Below, piece by piece: positions 25,685-34,557 of a stretch of 64,000 nucleotides of DNA. The notes below the pieces were generated by a model. It saw only the letters and a list, made by a program, of their open reading frames with translations. It was not told the DNA's origin and searched no databases. Numbering within the stretch: the first letter of the stretch is position 1; each line of letters begins with the position of its first letter. The stretch lies in the NCBI GenBank assembly GCA_029976075.1, contig JARKNW010000087.1, positions 1 to 64,000 on the forward strand, given 5' to 3'. Position numbers and translations under genes: made by a program. Source of the stretch: Pleomorphomonas sp. (GTDB lineage Bacteria; Pseudomonadota; Alphaproteobacteria; Rhizobiales; Pleomorphomonadaceae).

Positions 25685-26098
25685 GTGCCGCGCAAGATGA
25701 AACATCAACCGATCGAGGCGGGGGGCGAGGCGGGAGCCGCGACGGTGGATGCCGGCTGGCTGCTGGCGCGCCTGGTGGACGAGGCGACGGCGGATATCGC
25801 CGACCTCTACGACGGCGAGGGGAAGCTGAAGCCGGTGGCCGAATGGCCCGAGGTGTGGCGGCAGGGTTTGGTGCAGGGCGTGGAGATCGAGGAGCGGTTC
25901 GAAGGGCGCGGCAATGCCCGGGAGCAGGTGGGGTTCGTCAAGAAGATCCGCCTCTCCGACCGGCTGAAGCGGCTGGAGCTGATCGGCAAGCACATCGGGG
26001 TGAAGGCGTTCGAGGAGACCGTGCGGGTGAAGGGTCTGGAGGGGCTGGGCGAGAGGCTGATGCGGGCGCGGAAGCGACTGGCGGAGGACGGGAAATGA
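25685..26098 (+). CDS. Phage small terminase subunit (TerS)-like
   Basis: This 137-residue protein is located directly upstream of the large terminase locus and is helical and charged, as is usual for small terminases that recognise packaging sites. It has a conserved central helix (DAGWLLARLVDEATADIADL) followed by WPEVWRQGLVQGVEI and FVKKIRLSDRLKRLELIGKH; the latter lysine/arginine-rich part resembles the oligomerisation and DNA-binding region of TerS proteins. It starts at GTG 25685, four bases after the preceding remnant's stop. A truncated paralogue lies 700 bp upstream. The repeat array between it and the large subunit is unusual, since the two genes normally touch. Confidence 0.7.
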   Translation: MPRKMKHQPIEAGGEAGAATVDAGWLLARLVDEATADIADLYDGEGKLKPVAEWPEVWRQGLVQGVEIEERFEGRGNAREQVGFVKKIRLSDRLKRLELIGKHIGVKAFEETVRVKGLEGLGERLMRARKRLAEDGK

Positions 26099-26125
26099 GG
26101 GGTGGAAGGTTCGCGGGGGTATCCA

Positions 26126-26966
26126 GCTATCTCCCGTTACTATCGAGCTGTCATTTGGCAATGCCTTTCTATCGTTCCGCATTGAGCGGCCGCGCCGGGC
26201 ACTCCAGCTTTCTCCCCTCACTATCCAGCTGTCATCCTTGCGAACGCGAGGACCTCAGGACGGTGGGGGGAGGGGGTAGTATCGGGCGGCGGTGGTTTGG
26301 GGAGCGCGATATAGGCCGAGCGTTACATTCTGCCCGAGGTCCTCGCGTTCGCAAGGATGACAGCATTATATTTAGGGATGACAAGCGGTTAGGTGGTCGC
26401 CCCGTTCCATCGCTCTGTGATCCCACCATGCCTCGCGATCGCTCTGCTTCGAGCAGTCACCCCGCGCGCTCCAGCTCTCTCCCGCTCCTATCAGACTGTC
26501 ATCCTTGCGAAAGCGAGGACCTCAGGACGGTAGAGCGAGGGGGTAGTATCGGGCGGCGTTGGTTTGGGGAGCGCGATATTGGCCGGGCGTTTCGTTCTGC
26601 CCGAGGTCCTGGCCTGCGCCAGGATGACAGCCTGATAGTTCGGGGTGCCAAGCTATCCACCTGTTTTGCATATCAAAACTGTCATCCAGCAGTGCCTTTC
26701 GCTGGTTGCGCATCGAACTGCCACTCCGCAGACTCCAGCTATCTCCCATCACTATCAAGCTGTCATCCTTGCGAAAGCGAGGACCTCAGGAAGGTAGAGC
26801 GAGGGGGTGGTATCGGGCGGCGTTGGTTCCGGGAGCGTGATATTGGCCGGGAGTTTTGTCCTGCCCGAGGTCCTCGCTTTCGCAAGGATGACAGTATTAT
26901 ATTCAGGAATATCAATCTGCTAGGTGGTCGTGCCACCGGTGCGCCGGTGCCTCGGAGGGTCGCCGC
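26126..26966. repeat. Tandem array of about 265-bp composite palindromic repeats
   Basis: Plus cores start at 26230, 26497 and 26761 and minus cores at 26302, 26570 and 26834, giving a period of 264-267 bp. Each unit has a plus core (GTCATCCTTGCG, AAAGCG, AGGACCTCAGGA), a short spacer, a minus core (CTGCCCGAGGTCCT with a matching stem, AGGATGACA) and about 100 bp of linker containing CTCCAGCTATCTCCC. The array fills the space between the small and large terminase genes. A related pair lies beyond the large terminase gene. Confidence 0.85.
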
Positions 26967-28445
26967 ATGACCGCCTCTCCCGATCCCAACGAGGAGATCA
27001 TCCGCCTTGCGGCCGAGTGCCGGTATGATCCTGACAGGTGGTCGATTGCCGCCTATGACTGGGGCGAGGGGGATCTCGCCGCCCACTCCGGCCCGCGCGC
27101 GTGGCAGCGGGAGATCAACCGGGAGATCCGCGATCATCTGGCCGATCCCGCAAAGCGTTTCACGCCGCTCCGCATCGCCGTCGCCTCCGGCCATGGCATC
27201 GGCAAGTCGGCCGAGATGGGGATGCTTTCCAACTGGGCGATGTCGTGCTGGGCCGATTGCAAGATCGTGGTCACCGCCAACACCCGCTCGCAGATGCAGA
27301 CCAAGACGGCGCCGGAGGTGGGCCTGTGGTTCCGCCGCGCCGTGACGGCGCACTGGTTCGACGCGCAGGCGCAATCGATCAGGAGCCGCGATCCGAAGCG
27401 GGCCGACAGCTGGCGGCTCGATTTCGTCACCTGGTCGGCCGAGAACACCGAGGCCTTCGCCGGGCTGCACAACCAGGGCCGCATCATCCTGCTGCTGTTC
27501 GACGAAGCCTCGGCCATCGCCGACAAGGTGTGGGAGGTGGCCGAGGGCGCGCTGACCGACGAGAACACGGTGATCGTCTGGGTGGCCTTCGGCAACCCGA
27601 CGCGCAACGCCGGCCGCTTCCGCGAATGCTTCCGCCGCTATCGCCACCGCTGGATCACCCGCCACATCGACAGCCGAACCGTCGAGGGCACCAACAAGGC
27701 CTATCTGCAATCGATCGTCGACGATGCCGGCGGCGAGGACAGCGACGTCGCGAAATACCGCGTGCGCGGCCAGTTCCCGAGCCAGAGCCCGATGCAGTTT
27801 GTCAGTGAGGCGGATGTGGAGGCGGCGCGGGCGCGGCACCTCCGGCCCGAGCAATATGGCTTCGCGCCCAAGATCATCGGCGTCGACCCGGCCTGGACCG
27901 GCGTTGACAAGGTGGAGATCGTGCTGCGCCAGGGGCTGATGGCGAAGAGCCTCGTCAGCCTGCCGCGCAACGACAACGACGTGGAAGTGGCCAACCTGAT
28001 CGCGCGCTTCGAGGACGAGGAAGGCGCGGACGCCGTGTTCGTCGACGCCGGCTATGGCACGGGCATCGTTTCCGCCGGGCGGACCATGGGGCGTGCCTGG
28101 CGGCTGGTGTGGTTCGCCGGCAAGCCGATCGACCCCGGCTACCTCAACAAGCGGGCGGAGATGTGGGGCACGCTGAAGCGCTGGCTGAAGGACGGCGGCG
28201 CGCTCGACCCGCAGGACCAGGGCCTCTACGACGACCTGATCGGCCCGGAAACCGTGCCGCGCCTCGACGGCAAGATCCAGCTGGAAAGCAAGGCCGACAT
28301 GAAGGCGCGGGGGATTCCCTCGCCGAACCGGGCCGATGCGCTGGCGCTGACGTTCGCCGAGCCGGTAGTGAAACGCGGGGCAGGGCCGGGCGGGGCGGGG
28401 AGACGGGCGGTGGAGGAGAGGTATGACCCGCACGGGGGGCTGTGA
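26967..28445 (+). CDS. Phage terminase large subunit (TerL)
   Basis: This 492-residue DNA-packaging motor has both expected parts. The ATPase has Walker A ASGHGIGKS at 73-81 and Walker B RIILLLFDEAS around 172-182, with a coupling-type segment VWVAFGNPTR. The RNase H-like nuclease has D307 (GVDPAW), D360 (AVFVDAGYG) and D457 (SPNRADALAL). Length is normal for the family. There are no frameshifts, so it may still be functional. It is unusually isolated: a 265-bp repeat array lies upstream and a similar repeat pair lies downstream, followed by non-phage genes; the portal gene is 6.3 kb away. Confidence 0.9.
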   Translation: MTASPDPNEEIIRLAAECRYDPDRWSIAAYDWGEGDLAAHSGPRAWQREINREIRDHLADPAKRFTPLRIAVASGHGIGKSAEMGMLSNWAMSCWADCKIVVTANTRSQMQTKTAPEVGLWFRRAVTAHWFDAQAQSIRSRDPKRADSWRLDFVTWSAENTEAFAGLHNQGRIILLLFDEASAIADKVWEVAEGALTDENTVIVWVAFGNPTRNAGRFRECFRRYRHRWITRHIDSRTVEGTNKAYLQSIVDDAGGEDSDVAKYRVRGQFPSQSPMQFVSEADVEAARARHLRPEQYGFAPKIIGVDPAWTGVDKVEIVLRQGLMAKSLVSLPRNDNDVEVANLIARFEDEEGADAVFVDAGYGTGIVSAGRTMGRAWRLVWFAGKPIDPGYLNKRAEMWGTLKRWLKDGGALDPQDQGLYDDLIGPETVPRLDGKIQLESKADMKARGIPSPNRADALALTFAEPVVKRGAGPGGAGRRAVEERYDPHGGL

Positions 28446-28495
28446 GGGCCTCAGGCCAGTTCTTGTCAGTCATGGATCAGGCTGGCTTGGTTCTT

Positions 28496-28750
28496 GGAGC
28501 GCTATATCGGCCGGGAGCTATGGTCTGCCCGAGGTCCTCGCGTTCGCAAGGATGACAGCATTATATATAGGGATGACAGCCGGTTAGGTGATCGCTTCTT
28601 TCTGTTTCGCTGTGCTCGGATGGCGCTGTTCCGGCACTCCGCTTCGAGAAGTCACTCCGCGCACTCCAGCGATCTCCCGCTCATATCAAATTGTCATCCT
28701 TGCGAAAGCGAGGACCTCGGGAAGGTGGAGCGAGGGGGACATATCAGGCT
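28496..28750. repeat. Composite repeat pair downstream of TerL, matching the upstream array
   Basis: A minus core (28496-28557) and a plus core (28691-28750) flank a linker. Over about 256 bp this block resembles 26302-26556, including GCAAGGATGACAGCATTATA, CGGTTAGGTG and TCCGCTTCGAG-like segments, so TerL is bracketed by direct repeats. The rest of the 340-bp gap holds no gene. Confidence 0.8.
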
Positions 28751-28788
28751 GCCTTTGTTCGGTAAGCCCGATTTGGGCAGTTCGCCGA

Positions 28789-29538
28789 TCACGCCGCCCC
28801 AGTCCCCTCCGGGACGGCGTCGAGATCAATGTTCTCTGCCCGGGCGTAGCAGACGCTGACGACGACGTTGACGTAGGTGAGCAGCGCCAGGCCGACGAGG
28901 GCCATCAGGTAGCCGCAGGCGATGCCGAACAGGTCGAGGCCGCCATCCGGCGTCACCAGCGTCGGCAGCAGTTCGAAGGCGGCGAGGTGGGCGACGATGA
29001 TCGTGAGCCAGATCACGAAGGCGGCGACCAGCGCCAGCACCAGACGCCAGTAGACCGTGTGCAGCGACTGGACGCCCCGGATGAGCGCCCGGTGCAGGCC
29101 GGCGCCCTTGCCCATGATGCCCGAGGAAACCCAGCTGCCGAGCAGGGTGACGATCAGCGGCAGCGCCATCGCCAGCGAGCCGGCGACGATCAGGAGTTCG
29201 ACCAGCGGCGGATATAGGCCGAAGACCATCAGCACCGTGGTGCGGTAGGTGGCGTAAAGCGTGACAGCCGTGAGAAGAACGGCGATCAGCACCACCTTGA
29301 AGCCGGCCGCCATGGCGCCGGGTGCGGTGAAGCCGGCGGCGCTGCCGAGCGGCATGCCCCGAAGCACCTGATACGGCAGGCCGGTGGAGAGATAGAGGCA
29401 GGCGACGATCTCGCCGACATGGCCGGGCTCGGAGACCAGCCTGAGGCCGATGACCACCTCCCAGCCGACGATCAGCAGCGCCAGCAGAAGATAGAGAACA
29501 GAATGATCGCGCATGATGCGCGCCGATCTCGCCAGCAT
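28789..29538 (-). CDS. Multi-pass membrane protein of unknown function
   Basis: This protein of about 249 residues has six or so predicted membrane helices (for example LYLLLALLIVGWEVVIGL, VVLIAVLLTAVTLYATY and LVLALVAAFVIWLTIIV). The C terminus is short and acidic (EGTGAA). The start at ATG 29538 is chosen because it follows GAGGGGG and begins just before the first helix; the longer frame upstream has no such site. No transport motif or family is recognised. It is divergent from the LysR gene at 29721. It is not a typical phage gene although it lies inside the phage block. Confidence 0.65.
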   Translation of the reverse strand: MLARSARIMRDHSVLYLLLALLIVGWEVVIGLRLVSEPGHVGEIVACLYLSTGLPYQVLRGMPLGSAAGFTAPGAMAAGFKVVLIAVLLTAVTLYATYRTTVLMVFGLYPPLVELLIVAGSLAMALPLIVTLLGSWVSSGIMGKGAGLHRALIRGVQSLHTVYWRLVLALVAAFVIWLTIIVAHLAAFELLPTLVTPDGGLDLFGIACGYLMALVGLALLTYVNVVVSVCYARAENIDLDAVPEGTGAA

Positions 29539-29720
29539 GGTTCCCCCTCGATCGTCCGCCGCCGTCCCTACCGCAAACGCTTCGCAGACGCCACCGGCAA
29601 TGGCGGCGGGGCTGGTCCTCCACCCCCGACCCCCGAGCATCGATCTGGACGCCTTACCCCCGCTGTGCCACATAATCGGTCCGGTTCGCGGTCAGAGGCT
29701 TGGGGTAGGCAGCCGTTCGA

Positions 29721-30671
29721 ATGAGGAATCTGGCTTCACTGTCGCAGCTCATGGTGTTCGCGCGCATCGCCGAGACCGGCTCGCTTTCGGCGGCGGCGCG
29801 CGAGTTGAACATCACGCCGTCGGCGGTGTCCAAGAGCCTGACCCAGCTCGAGGAGCGGCTGGGCATCCTGCTGATCCGGCGCACGACGCGCAGCATGGTG
29901 CTGACCGAGGGCGGGCGGGCGCTGATGCAGCACACCGCCACCATCCTCGACAGCCTGGACGAGGCGCTCAACGAAACGTCGCAGTACCGCAGCTATCCGG
30001 CCGGCCCGCTTCTGCTGACCTGTTCGGTGGCCTTCGGCTGCTCGCAACTGTCGTCGATCCTCGGCCGGTTCGTCGAGGCGTTCCCGCAGGTGCAGGTCAA
30101 CATCTCGCTCGACGACCGTTGCGTGGATCTCAACGAGGAAAACTATGACGTCGCGCTGCGCATCACGGCGTCGACCGTCTGGAACCATGCCTCGCGCAAG
30201 CTGGCGCCGATCCACTGGGTCTATTGCGCCGCCCCCGGCTACCTCGAGCGGCACGGCCGGATCGAGTCGCCCGACGATCTCGCCAGCCATCGCTGCCTCG
30301 TCTATCCGGCCATGACGCTCGACGGCTCCTGGACCTTCCAGCGCGGCAGCGAGGTGCGGCACGTCAAGGTGCAGGGCTGCATGATCTCCAACTCCAGCCT
30401 CGCCCTCCTGGCGGCGACGCGGGAGCAGCACGGCGTCGCCTGCCTGCCGACCTACGTGGTGGCCAACAACATCCTGTCCGGCGAGCTGGAGGTGGTGCTG
30501 CCCGACTATCGCTCGGCGATCACCCACACGCTCTACGCCATGTATTTCCGCTCGAAATACACCAACCCGACCATTCGCGGCTTCATCGATTTCATCGTCG
30601 ACGATCTCGGCTCGATCCCGCCCTGGGACGCCGCCCTGCGCGCCCACCTGCCGTTCCTCGTCGACGAATAG
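29721..30671 (+). CDS. LysR-family transcriptional regulator
   Basis: This 316-residue protein has an N-terminal winged helix (TGSLSAAARELNITPSAVSK) followed by a LysR substrate-binding domain (about 90-300, with LLLTCSVAFGCSQL and the DVALRITAS segment). It lies 193 bp upstream of the MalY-type lyase and amino-acid permease genes on the same strand and divergent from the membrane-protein gene, so it may regulate one or both. The segment just after its stop can form a GC-rich hairpin. The effector is unknown; a sulfur amino acid would fit the neighbours but is inference. Confidence 0.9.
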   Translation: MRNLASLSQLMVFARIAETGSLSAAARELNITPSAVSKSLTQLEERLGILLIRRTTRSMVLTEGGRALMQHTATILDSLDEALNETSQYRSYPAGPLLLTCSVAFGCSQLSSILGRFVEAFPQVQVNISLDDRCVDLNEENYDVALRITASTVWNHASRKLAPIHWVYCAAPGYLERHGRIESPDDLASHRCLVYPAMTLDGSWTFQRGSEVRHVKVQGCMISNSSLALLAATREQHGVACLPTYVVANNILSGELEVVLPDYRSAITHTLYAMYFRSKYTNPTIRGFIDFIVDDLGSIPPWDAALRAHLPFLVDE

Positions 30672-30695
30672 GCCGCCCATCGGGATCGGGCGGCC
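30671..30695 (+). terminator. GC-rich hairpin after LysR gene (possible terminator)
   Basis: GGCCGCCC (30671-30678) pairs with GGGCGGCC (30688-30695), overlapping the last base of the LysR stop. It lacks a T-run, so it may only be a stabilising or attenuating hairpin. Confidence 0.4.
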
Positions 30696-30864
30696 GCACC
30701 CATTGTCATCATCGCGCAGCCTGTCCACGCGCGCCCCCACCGGGCGGCGGCCGTCCCATTTATGAAAATTAGTCACAAGTGTTTTGAGATTTTACCATTT
30801 TATTATTATTATTCAAGACGTTAGCTTCAATTTCAACCCGTGTTTCGCTTCAGGAGAGGACATC

Positions 30865-32046
30865 ATGGCTTATGATTTCGATGCGGTCATCGACCGGCGT
30901 CATTCGGATTCCGCGAAATGGGCCTTCCCGGAAAGTTGCCTGAGCGCCGACGAGGCCGCCGCCGATCCGTTGCCGATGTGGGTCGCCGACATGGACTTCA
31001 AGGCGCCGCAGCCGGTGATCGACGCGCTGAAGGCCGCCGCCGACAGGGGCATGTTCGGCTATCCCGGCGTCACCAAGAGCTATCTCGACGCGGTGGTCGG
31101 CTGGCAGCGCAAGCGGTTCGGCTGGGACGTGCCGGCGGAGTGGGTGCTGCAGACGCCCGGCGTCGTCACGGCGCTCAACACCGTCATCCAGGCCCTGTCG
31201 CGCCCCGGCGACTCGGTGCTGGTGCAGACGCCGGTCTACGTCCACTTCCACCAGGACGCGATCAACAACGGCCGGCAGGTGGTCTATGCGCCGCTCACCG
31301 TCGACGGCGACCGCTACAGGTTCGACGCCAAGGTGTTCGAGGCGGCCATCCAGCCGAACACCAAGCTGTTCATCCTCTGCAACCCGCAGAACCCGACGGG
31401 AACGGTGTGGTCGGAGGACGAGCTCCGGCAGATGGGGGAGATCTGCGCCCGCCGCAACGTTCTGGTGGTGTCGGACGAAATCCATGAGGACCTCGTCTTC
31501 AACCGGTCGAAGAAGCACGTTCCCTTCGGCTCGCTGGGGCCGAAGTTCGCCGACAACAGCATCGTCTGCACGGCGCCGAGCAAGACGTTCAACATTCCCG
31601 GCCTGCAGTGCTCCAACATCATCGTCGCCAACCCGGAGATCCGCGCCGAGCTGGGTCGTCAGCTCACGCGCAACGGCCTGCATTTCATCAACAACCTCGG
31701 CATGGTCGCCGGCGAGGCCGCCTATCGCCACGGCGAGCCGTGGCTTGAGGCCCTGCTCGACTATCTCAAGGGCAATCAGGAGCATTTCGCCGCGGAGATC
31801 GCCAAGTCGCTGCCGCAGCTGAAAGTGTTCAAGGCCGACGGGCTCTATCTCGCGTGGATGGATTGCCGCGCCCTCGGCATGGACCCCCAGGCGCTTGAAA
31901 AGTTCATGCTGACCAAGGCGCGGGTGTGGTTTGACAAGGGCCAGAAGTTCGGCCCCGAGGGCCACGGCTTCATGCGGGTCAACCTCGGTTGTCCGCGCGC
32001 CACCGTCGACGAATGCCTGAGCCGCCTGAAGCGCGCGCTGGCCTGA
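30865..32046 (+). CDS. MalY/PatB-type PLP-dependent cystathionine beta-lyase
   Basis: This protein of about 393 residues belongs to the fold-type I PLP enzymes in the MalY/PatB branch. It contains DPLPMWVADMDFKAPQPV near the N terminus, VLQTPGVVTAL, ILCNPQNPTGTVW, VVSDEIHEDLVF and the PLP lysine in APSKTFNIPGLQ. Enzymes of this type cleave carbon-sulfur bonds in cystathionine, cysteine or related compounds, releasing pyruvate and ammonia. The start at ATG 30865 has AGGAGAGG five bases before it. It is followed 74 bp later by an APC-type amino-acid permease, suggesting uptake and cleavage of a sulfur-containing amino acid. Confidence 0.9.
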   Translation: MAYDFDAVIDRRHSDSAKWAFPESCLSADEAAADPLPMWVADMDFKAPQPVIDALKAAADRGMFGYPGVTKSYLDAVVGWQRKRFGWDVPAEWVLQTPGVVTALNTVIQALSRPGDSVLVQTPVYVHFHQDAINNGRQVVYAPLTVDGDRYRFDAKVFEAAIQPNTKLFILCNPQNPTGTVWSEDELRQMGEICARRNVLVVSDEIHEDLVFNRSKKHVPFGSLGPKFADNSIVCTAPSKTFNIPGLQCSNIIVANPEIRAELGRQLTRNGLHFINNLGMVAGEAAYRHGEPWLEALLDYLKGNQEHFAAEIAKSLPQLKVFKADGLYLAWMDCRALGMDPQALEKFMLTKARVWFDKGQKFGPEGHGFMRVNLGCPRATVDECLSRLKRALA

Positions 32047-32120
32047 TCCAGCTTCGAGAACCGGTAAACGGGGGCTCCCGGAGGAGAGGAGCCCTCCGAC
32101 CGCATACGGGAGGAAACGAC

Positions 32121-33491
32121 ATGGCCGAGGGTAAGGTCACTCGAAACATTGATAGCCTGAAGAAGGAACTCAGCCTGCCGATGGTGTTCTGCGTCGCCTT
32201 GAAGCAGGTCATCGGCGGCGGGGTGATCGCCCTGACGGGCGTCGCCATCGGCCTGACGGGCGCCGGCGTGCCGCTGGCCTATACGCTGGCGGCCATGACC
32301 TCGATCATGGCGGGCATCCCCTTCGCCATCATGAGCTCGGCCATGCCGGTCACCGGTGGCACCTACACCTGGCCGACCCGGCTGCTGTCGCCGGTCACCG
32401 GGTTCCTGACCCTGTGGTTCTTCTTCCTGACCAACGTCGCGCTGTCGCTCTATGCCATCACGGCCGCCGACTACATCTCGGTGTTCTACCAGAACTTCCC
32501 GGCATGGCTGCAACTGCCGAAGCCGCTCCTGGCCTTCCTCATCCTGACGCTGTTCTACCTGCTCAACCTGTCCGGTTCCAAGTCGACCGCCAAGGTGGGC
32601 ATGGTGCTGACGCTGATCATGGCCAGCGCCATCCTGCTGTTCATCGTCACCGGCGCGCCGGAGATCCAGGCGGCCAACTTCAGCGAACTGTTGCCCAACG
32701 GCTTCAAAGGGCTGATCAGCGCCGCCGGCATCCTGCTGTTCACCACCGGCGGGGCGGCCATGGTCGGCGAGCTCGGCGGCGAGATGAAGAACCCGGGGCG
32801 CGACATTCCCATCGCCATCATCGGCGCCACCGGCCTCGCCGCCGTCGCCTATGTTCTGGCCAGCTCGGTGGCGGCCGGCGTGCTGCCCATTCCGGACGTC
32901 GCCAACAAGCCGCTGACGCTGGTGGCCGAGCACGTCATGTCGCGCGGACAGTTCCTGTACTTCTCGATCGGCGCCGGCATCGTCAGCGTTCTCGGCATCA
33001 TCAACGCCCAGATGCTGTGGGGCAGCAAGAGCCTGCTGGTCGCCTGCGACGACAACTGGCTGCCGCGCAAGCTGGCCAGCGTCAACAAGCGGTTCGGCAC
33101 GCCGCACTATCTTCTGACGCTGCTGTACCTGATCGGCATCCTGCCCATCGCCCTCAGCCTGTCGGTCAAGGAGATCTCCATCGCCGCCGGCATCACCGGC
33201 GTCGTCGCCCAGATCGTCGTCATCGTCTGCTGCTTCGCCCTCTACCGGAACCACAAGGGCATCTACGACGCCGCGAGCTTCAAGATCCGCTCCAAGCCGC
33301 TCCTGATGGCCATCATCGCGATCGCCTTCCTGCTGAACTGCTTCCTGGTGATCATGATGTTCGTCAACGAGGCCAGCGCGATGACGGCGATGCTCATCTG
33401 CGGCTGGATGGTGGTCGGCGTGGCCATCTCGGCGATCCGCCGGAAAGGCATCCTGGAAAACAAGATCGAAGGCGCGGTGGCCGGCTCGTAA
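32121..33491 (+). CDS. APC-superfamily amino-acid permease
   Basis: This 456-residue protein has about twelve predicted membrane helices. The APC signature in helix 1 is clear (VIGGGVIALTGVAIGLTGAG), followed by MPVTGGTYTWPTRLLSPVTG. The second half keeps the GELGGEMKNPGRDIP segment common in amino-acid transporters. ATG 32121 follows GGGAGGA. It probably forms an operon with the MalY-type lyase gene and would import its substrate. Substrate specificity cannot be read from sequence. Confidence 0.9.
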   Translation: MAEGKVTRNIDSLKKELSLPMVFCVALKQVIGGGVIALTGVAIGLTGAGVPLAYTLAAMTSIMAGIPFAIMSSAMPVTGGTYTWPTRLLSPVTGFLTLWFFFLTNVALSLYAITAADYISVFYQNFPAWLQLPKPLLAFLILTLFYLLNLSGSKSTAKVGMVLTLIMASAILLFIVTGAPEIQAANFSELLPNGFKGLISAAGILLFTTGGAAMVGELGGEMKNPGRDIPIAIIGATGLAAVAYVLASSVAAGVLPIPDVANKPLTLVAEHVMSRGQFLYFSIGAGIVSVLGIINAQMLWGSKSLLVACDDNWLPRKLASVNKRFGTPHYLLTLLYLIGILPIALSLSVKEISIAAGITGVVAQIVVIVCCFALYRNHKGIYDAASFKIRSKPLLMAIIAIAFLLNCFLVIMMFVNEASAMTAMLICGWMVVGVAISAIRRKGILENKIEGAVAGS

Positions 33492-33519
33492 GGCCCGCCT
33501 GCCAGACAGCGAAAGAAAG

Positions 33520-33541
33520 CAAGGGGGCGAGAGCTCCCTTG
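33520..33541 (+). terminator. Hairpin downstream of permease gene
   Basis: CAAGGGGGC (33520-33528) pairs with GCTCCCTTG (33533-33541) around a GAGA loop, allowing one G-T pair. No clear T-run follows, so the terminator call is weak. Confidence 0.35.
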
Positions 33542-33751
33542 TCGCGTTCGGGGCCGAGCCGGTGGAATCCAGCTTTGCGTCCGGGGCGCGGTGAAGCAAT
33601 TGCTCCGGGGGGCGCCTACCCCAGCGGGGCGAGATCGACATTCGAGCCCGGTCCGACATGGGGCATCTGCTCGCGATCCCCGTGGCAGCGCGGCCAAAAA
33701 GAAACTCCGCCCTTGAGGGACGGCGCCACGTTCATATCGGCCGTAGCTTGA

Positions 33752-34033
33752 TCAAGCCGCTTCGCGGATCCGGATATCCACCTTGAGGCCAAGCGCGGTC
33801 AGCATGTTGATCAGGCTGTCCAGGCTGAACATGCTGATCTTGCCCCGCATCAGCGCGGAGACACGCGGCTGCGTAACGCCAAGCGCCTTGGCAGCTTCCG
33901 CCTGGGTCCACCCCTTCGCCTTGATCGCATCTTCGATCGCATCCATGAGCGCGGAACGCAGCTTCATGTTCTCGGCTTCGGCGGGCGTGTCCTCGATCGC
34001 GTCCCAGACGCTTGCAAATCTCTGACTGGTCAT
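33752..34033 (-). CDS. XRE-family antitoxin, HigA-like
   Basis: This 93-residue protein ends with a helix-turn-helix of the XRE type (GWTQAEAAKALGVTQPRVSA) followed by LMRGKISMFSLDSLINMLTA, the pattern of HigA-like antitoxins paired with Gp49-type RelE toxins. The start at ATG 34033 has GGAG about nine bases upstream and overlaps the original toxin stop (ATGA), which matches toxin-first operons. The toxin gene is broken, so this antitoxin now lacks its normal partner. It may survive as an autoregulator or protect against a related toxin. Confidence 0.8.
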   Translation of the reverse strand: MTSQRFASVWDAIEDTPAEAENMKLRSALMDAIEDAIKAKGWTQAEAAKALGVTQPRVSALMRGKISMFSLDSLINMLTALGLKVDIRIREAA

Positions 34034-34414
34034 TTGCGCAGTCTCCGTACCAAGTCGTTGTAGCGATCCGTCGCTAATCTCACGTCGGGCAGGCTCGTCT
34101 TCTGCGTCTTCTTCTGGAAGCAATGCAGAACGTAGCATCCTCAAATTTCGCGACTATTCTATTGCTAGACGCATTTCCGGACGCAAAACCGGTTCCCACT
34201 TTTGCTGGAGTTGCTGGGTGACACGAAACTGTCCCGCGGCGTCGGTAATGCGTATCTCCCTGACGCCGCTACCGATCGAGGTCATCGGCTTGGAGTCAAA
34301 TGGCTCTTTGCCGCGTTGCACCCTGTCGAGCTGCCGCCCTGCATCCCGCCGCGCTTCCTCGGGAAATGCGCGAAGATCGTCGAGCGAGGTCTTCTCAAAC
34401 ACCACGTCTTTCAT
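34030..34414 (-). pseudogene. Broken RelE/HigB-like toxin gene (Gp49 type)
   Basis: From ATG 34414 the N-terminal part is intact (KTSLDDLRAFPEEARRDAGR, then GVREIRITDAAGQFRV). At about 34210 a GAACCGGTTTT-type element interrupts the frame and adds a stop. Past it, the coding sequence resumes as VAKFEDA, then, after a loss of one or four bases, YVLHCFQKKTQKTSLPDVRL and a terminal LRRLRK-like end whose TGA overlaps the antitoxin ATG. The toxin thus has two lesions: an element insertion and a frameshift. A hybrid protein ending in the element is possible but unlikely to be active. Confidence 0.8.
34140..34210 (-). repeat. GAACCGGTTTT-type mosaic element inserted in toxin gene
   Basis: Read on the minus strand the insert contains CAGCAACTCCAGCAAAAG, TGGGAACCGGTTTTGCG and TCTAGCAATAGAATAG, matching the elements at 42298 and 43424. 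It is shorter than the full elements elsewhere and lies inside the coding region. Confidence 0.75.
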
Positions 34415-34557
34415 GGCGATTATATACATTCCGATATAATTGATTGCAAGCGCAACTTCCGCCAATGGAGCGCTCGGAAGGCTGCCAACCCCCGCCAACC
34501 GCACCCCGGAAACCCCATCCGCCTTATTCCCGGGAGGTACGACCCACATGCGGGGCT

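Noticed and set aside
26126..26966. CRISPR array
   Set aside because: The period is about 265 bp with palindromic cores and similar linkers, not 30-bp repeats with unique spacers, and no cas genes are present.
26763..28433. Long minus-strand open frame opposite TerL
   Set aside because: TerL motifs on the plus strand are complete, and this frame also runs through the repeat array.
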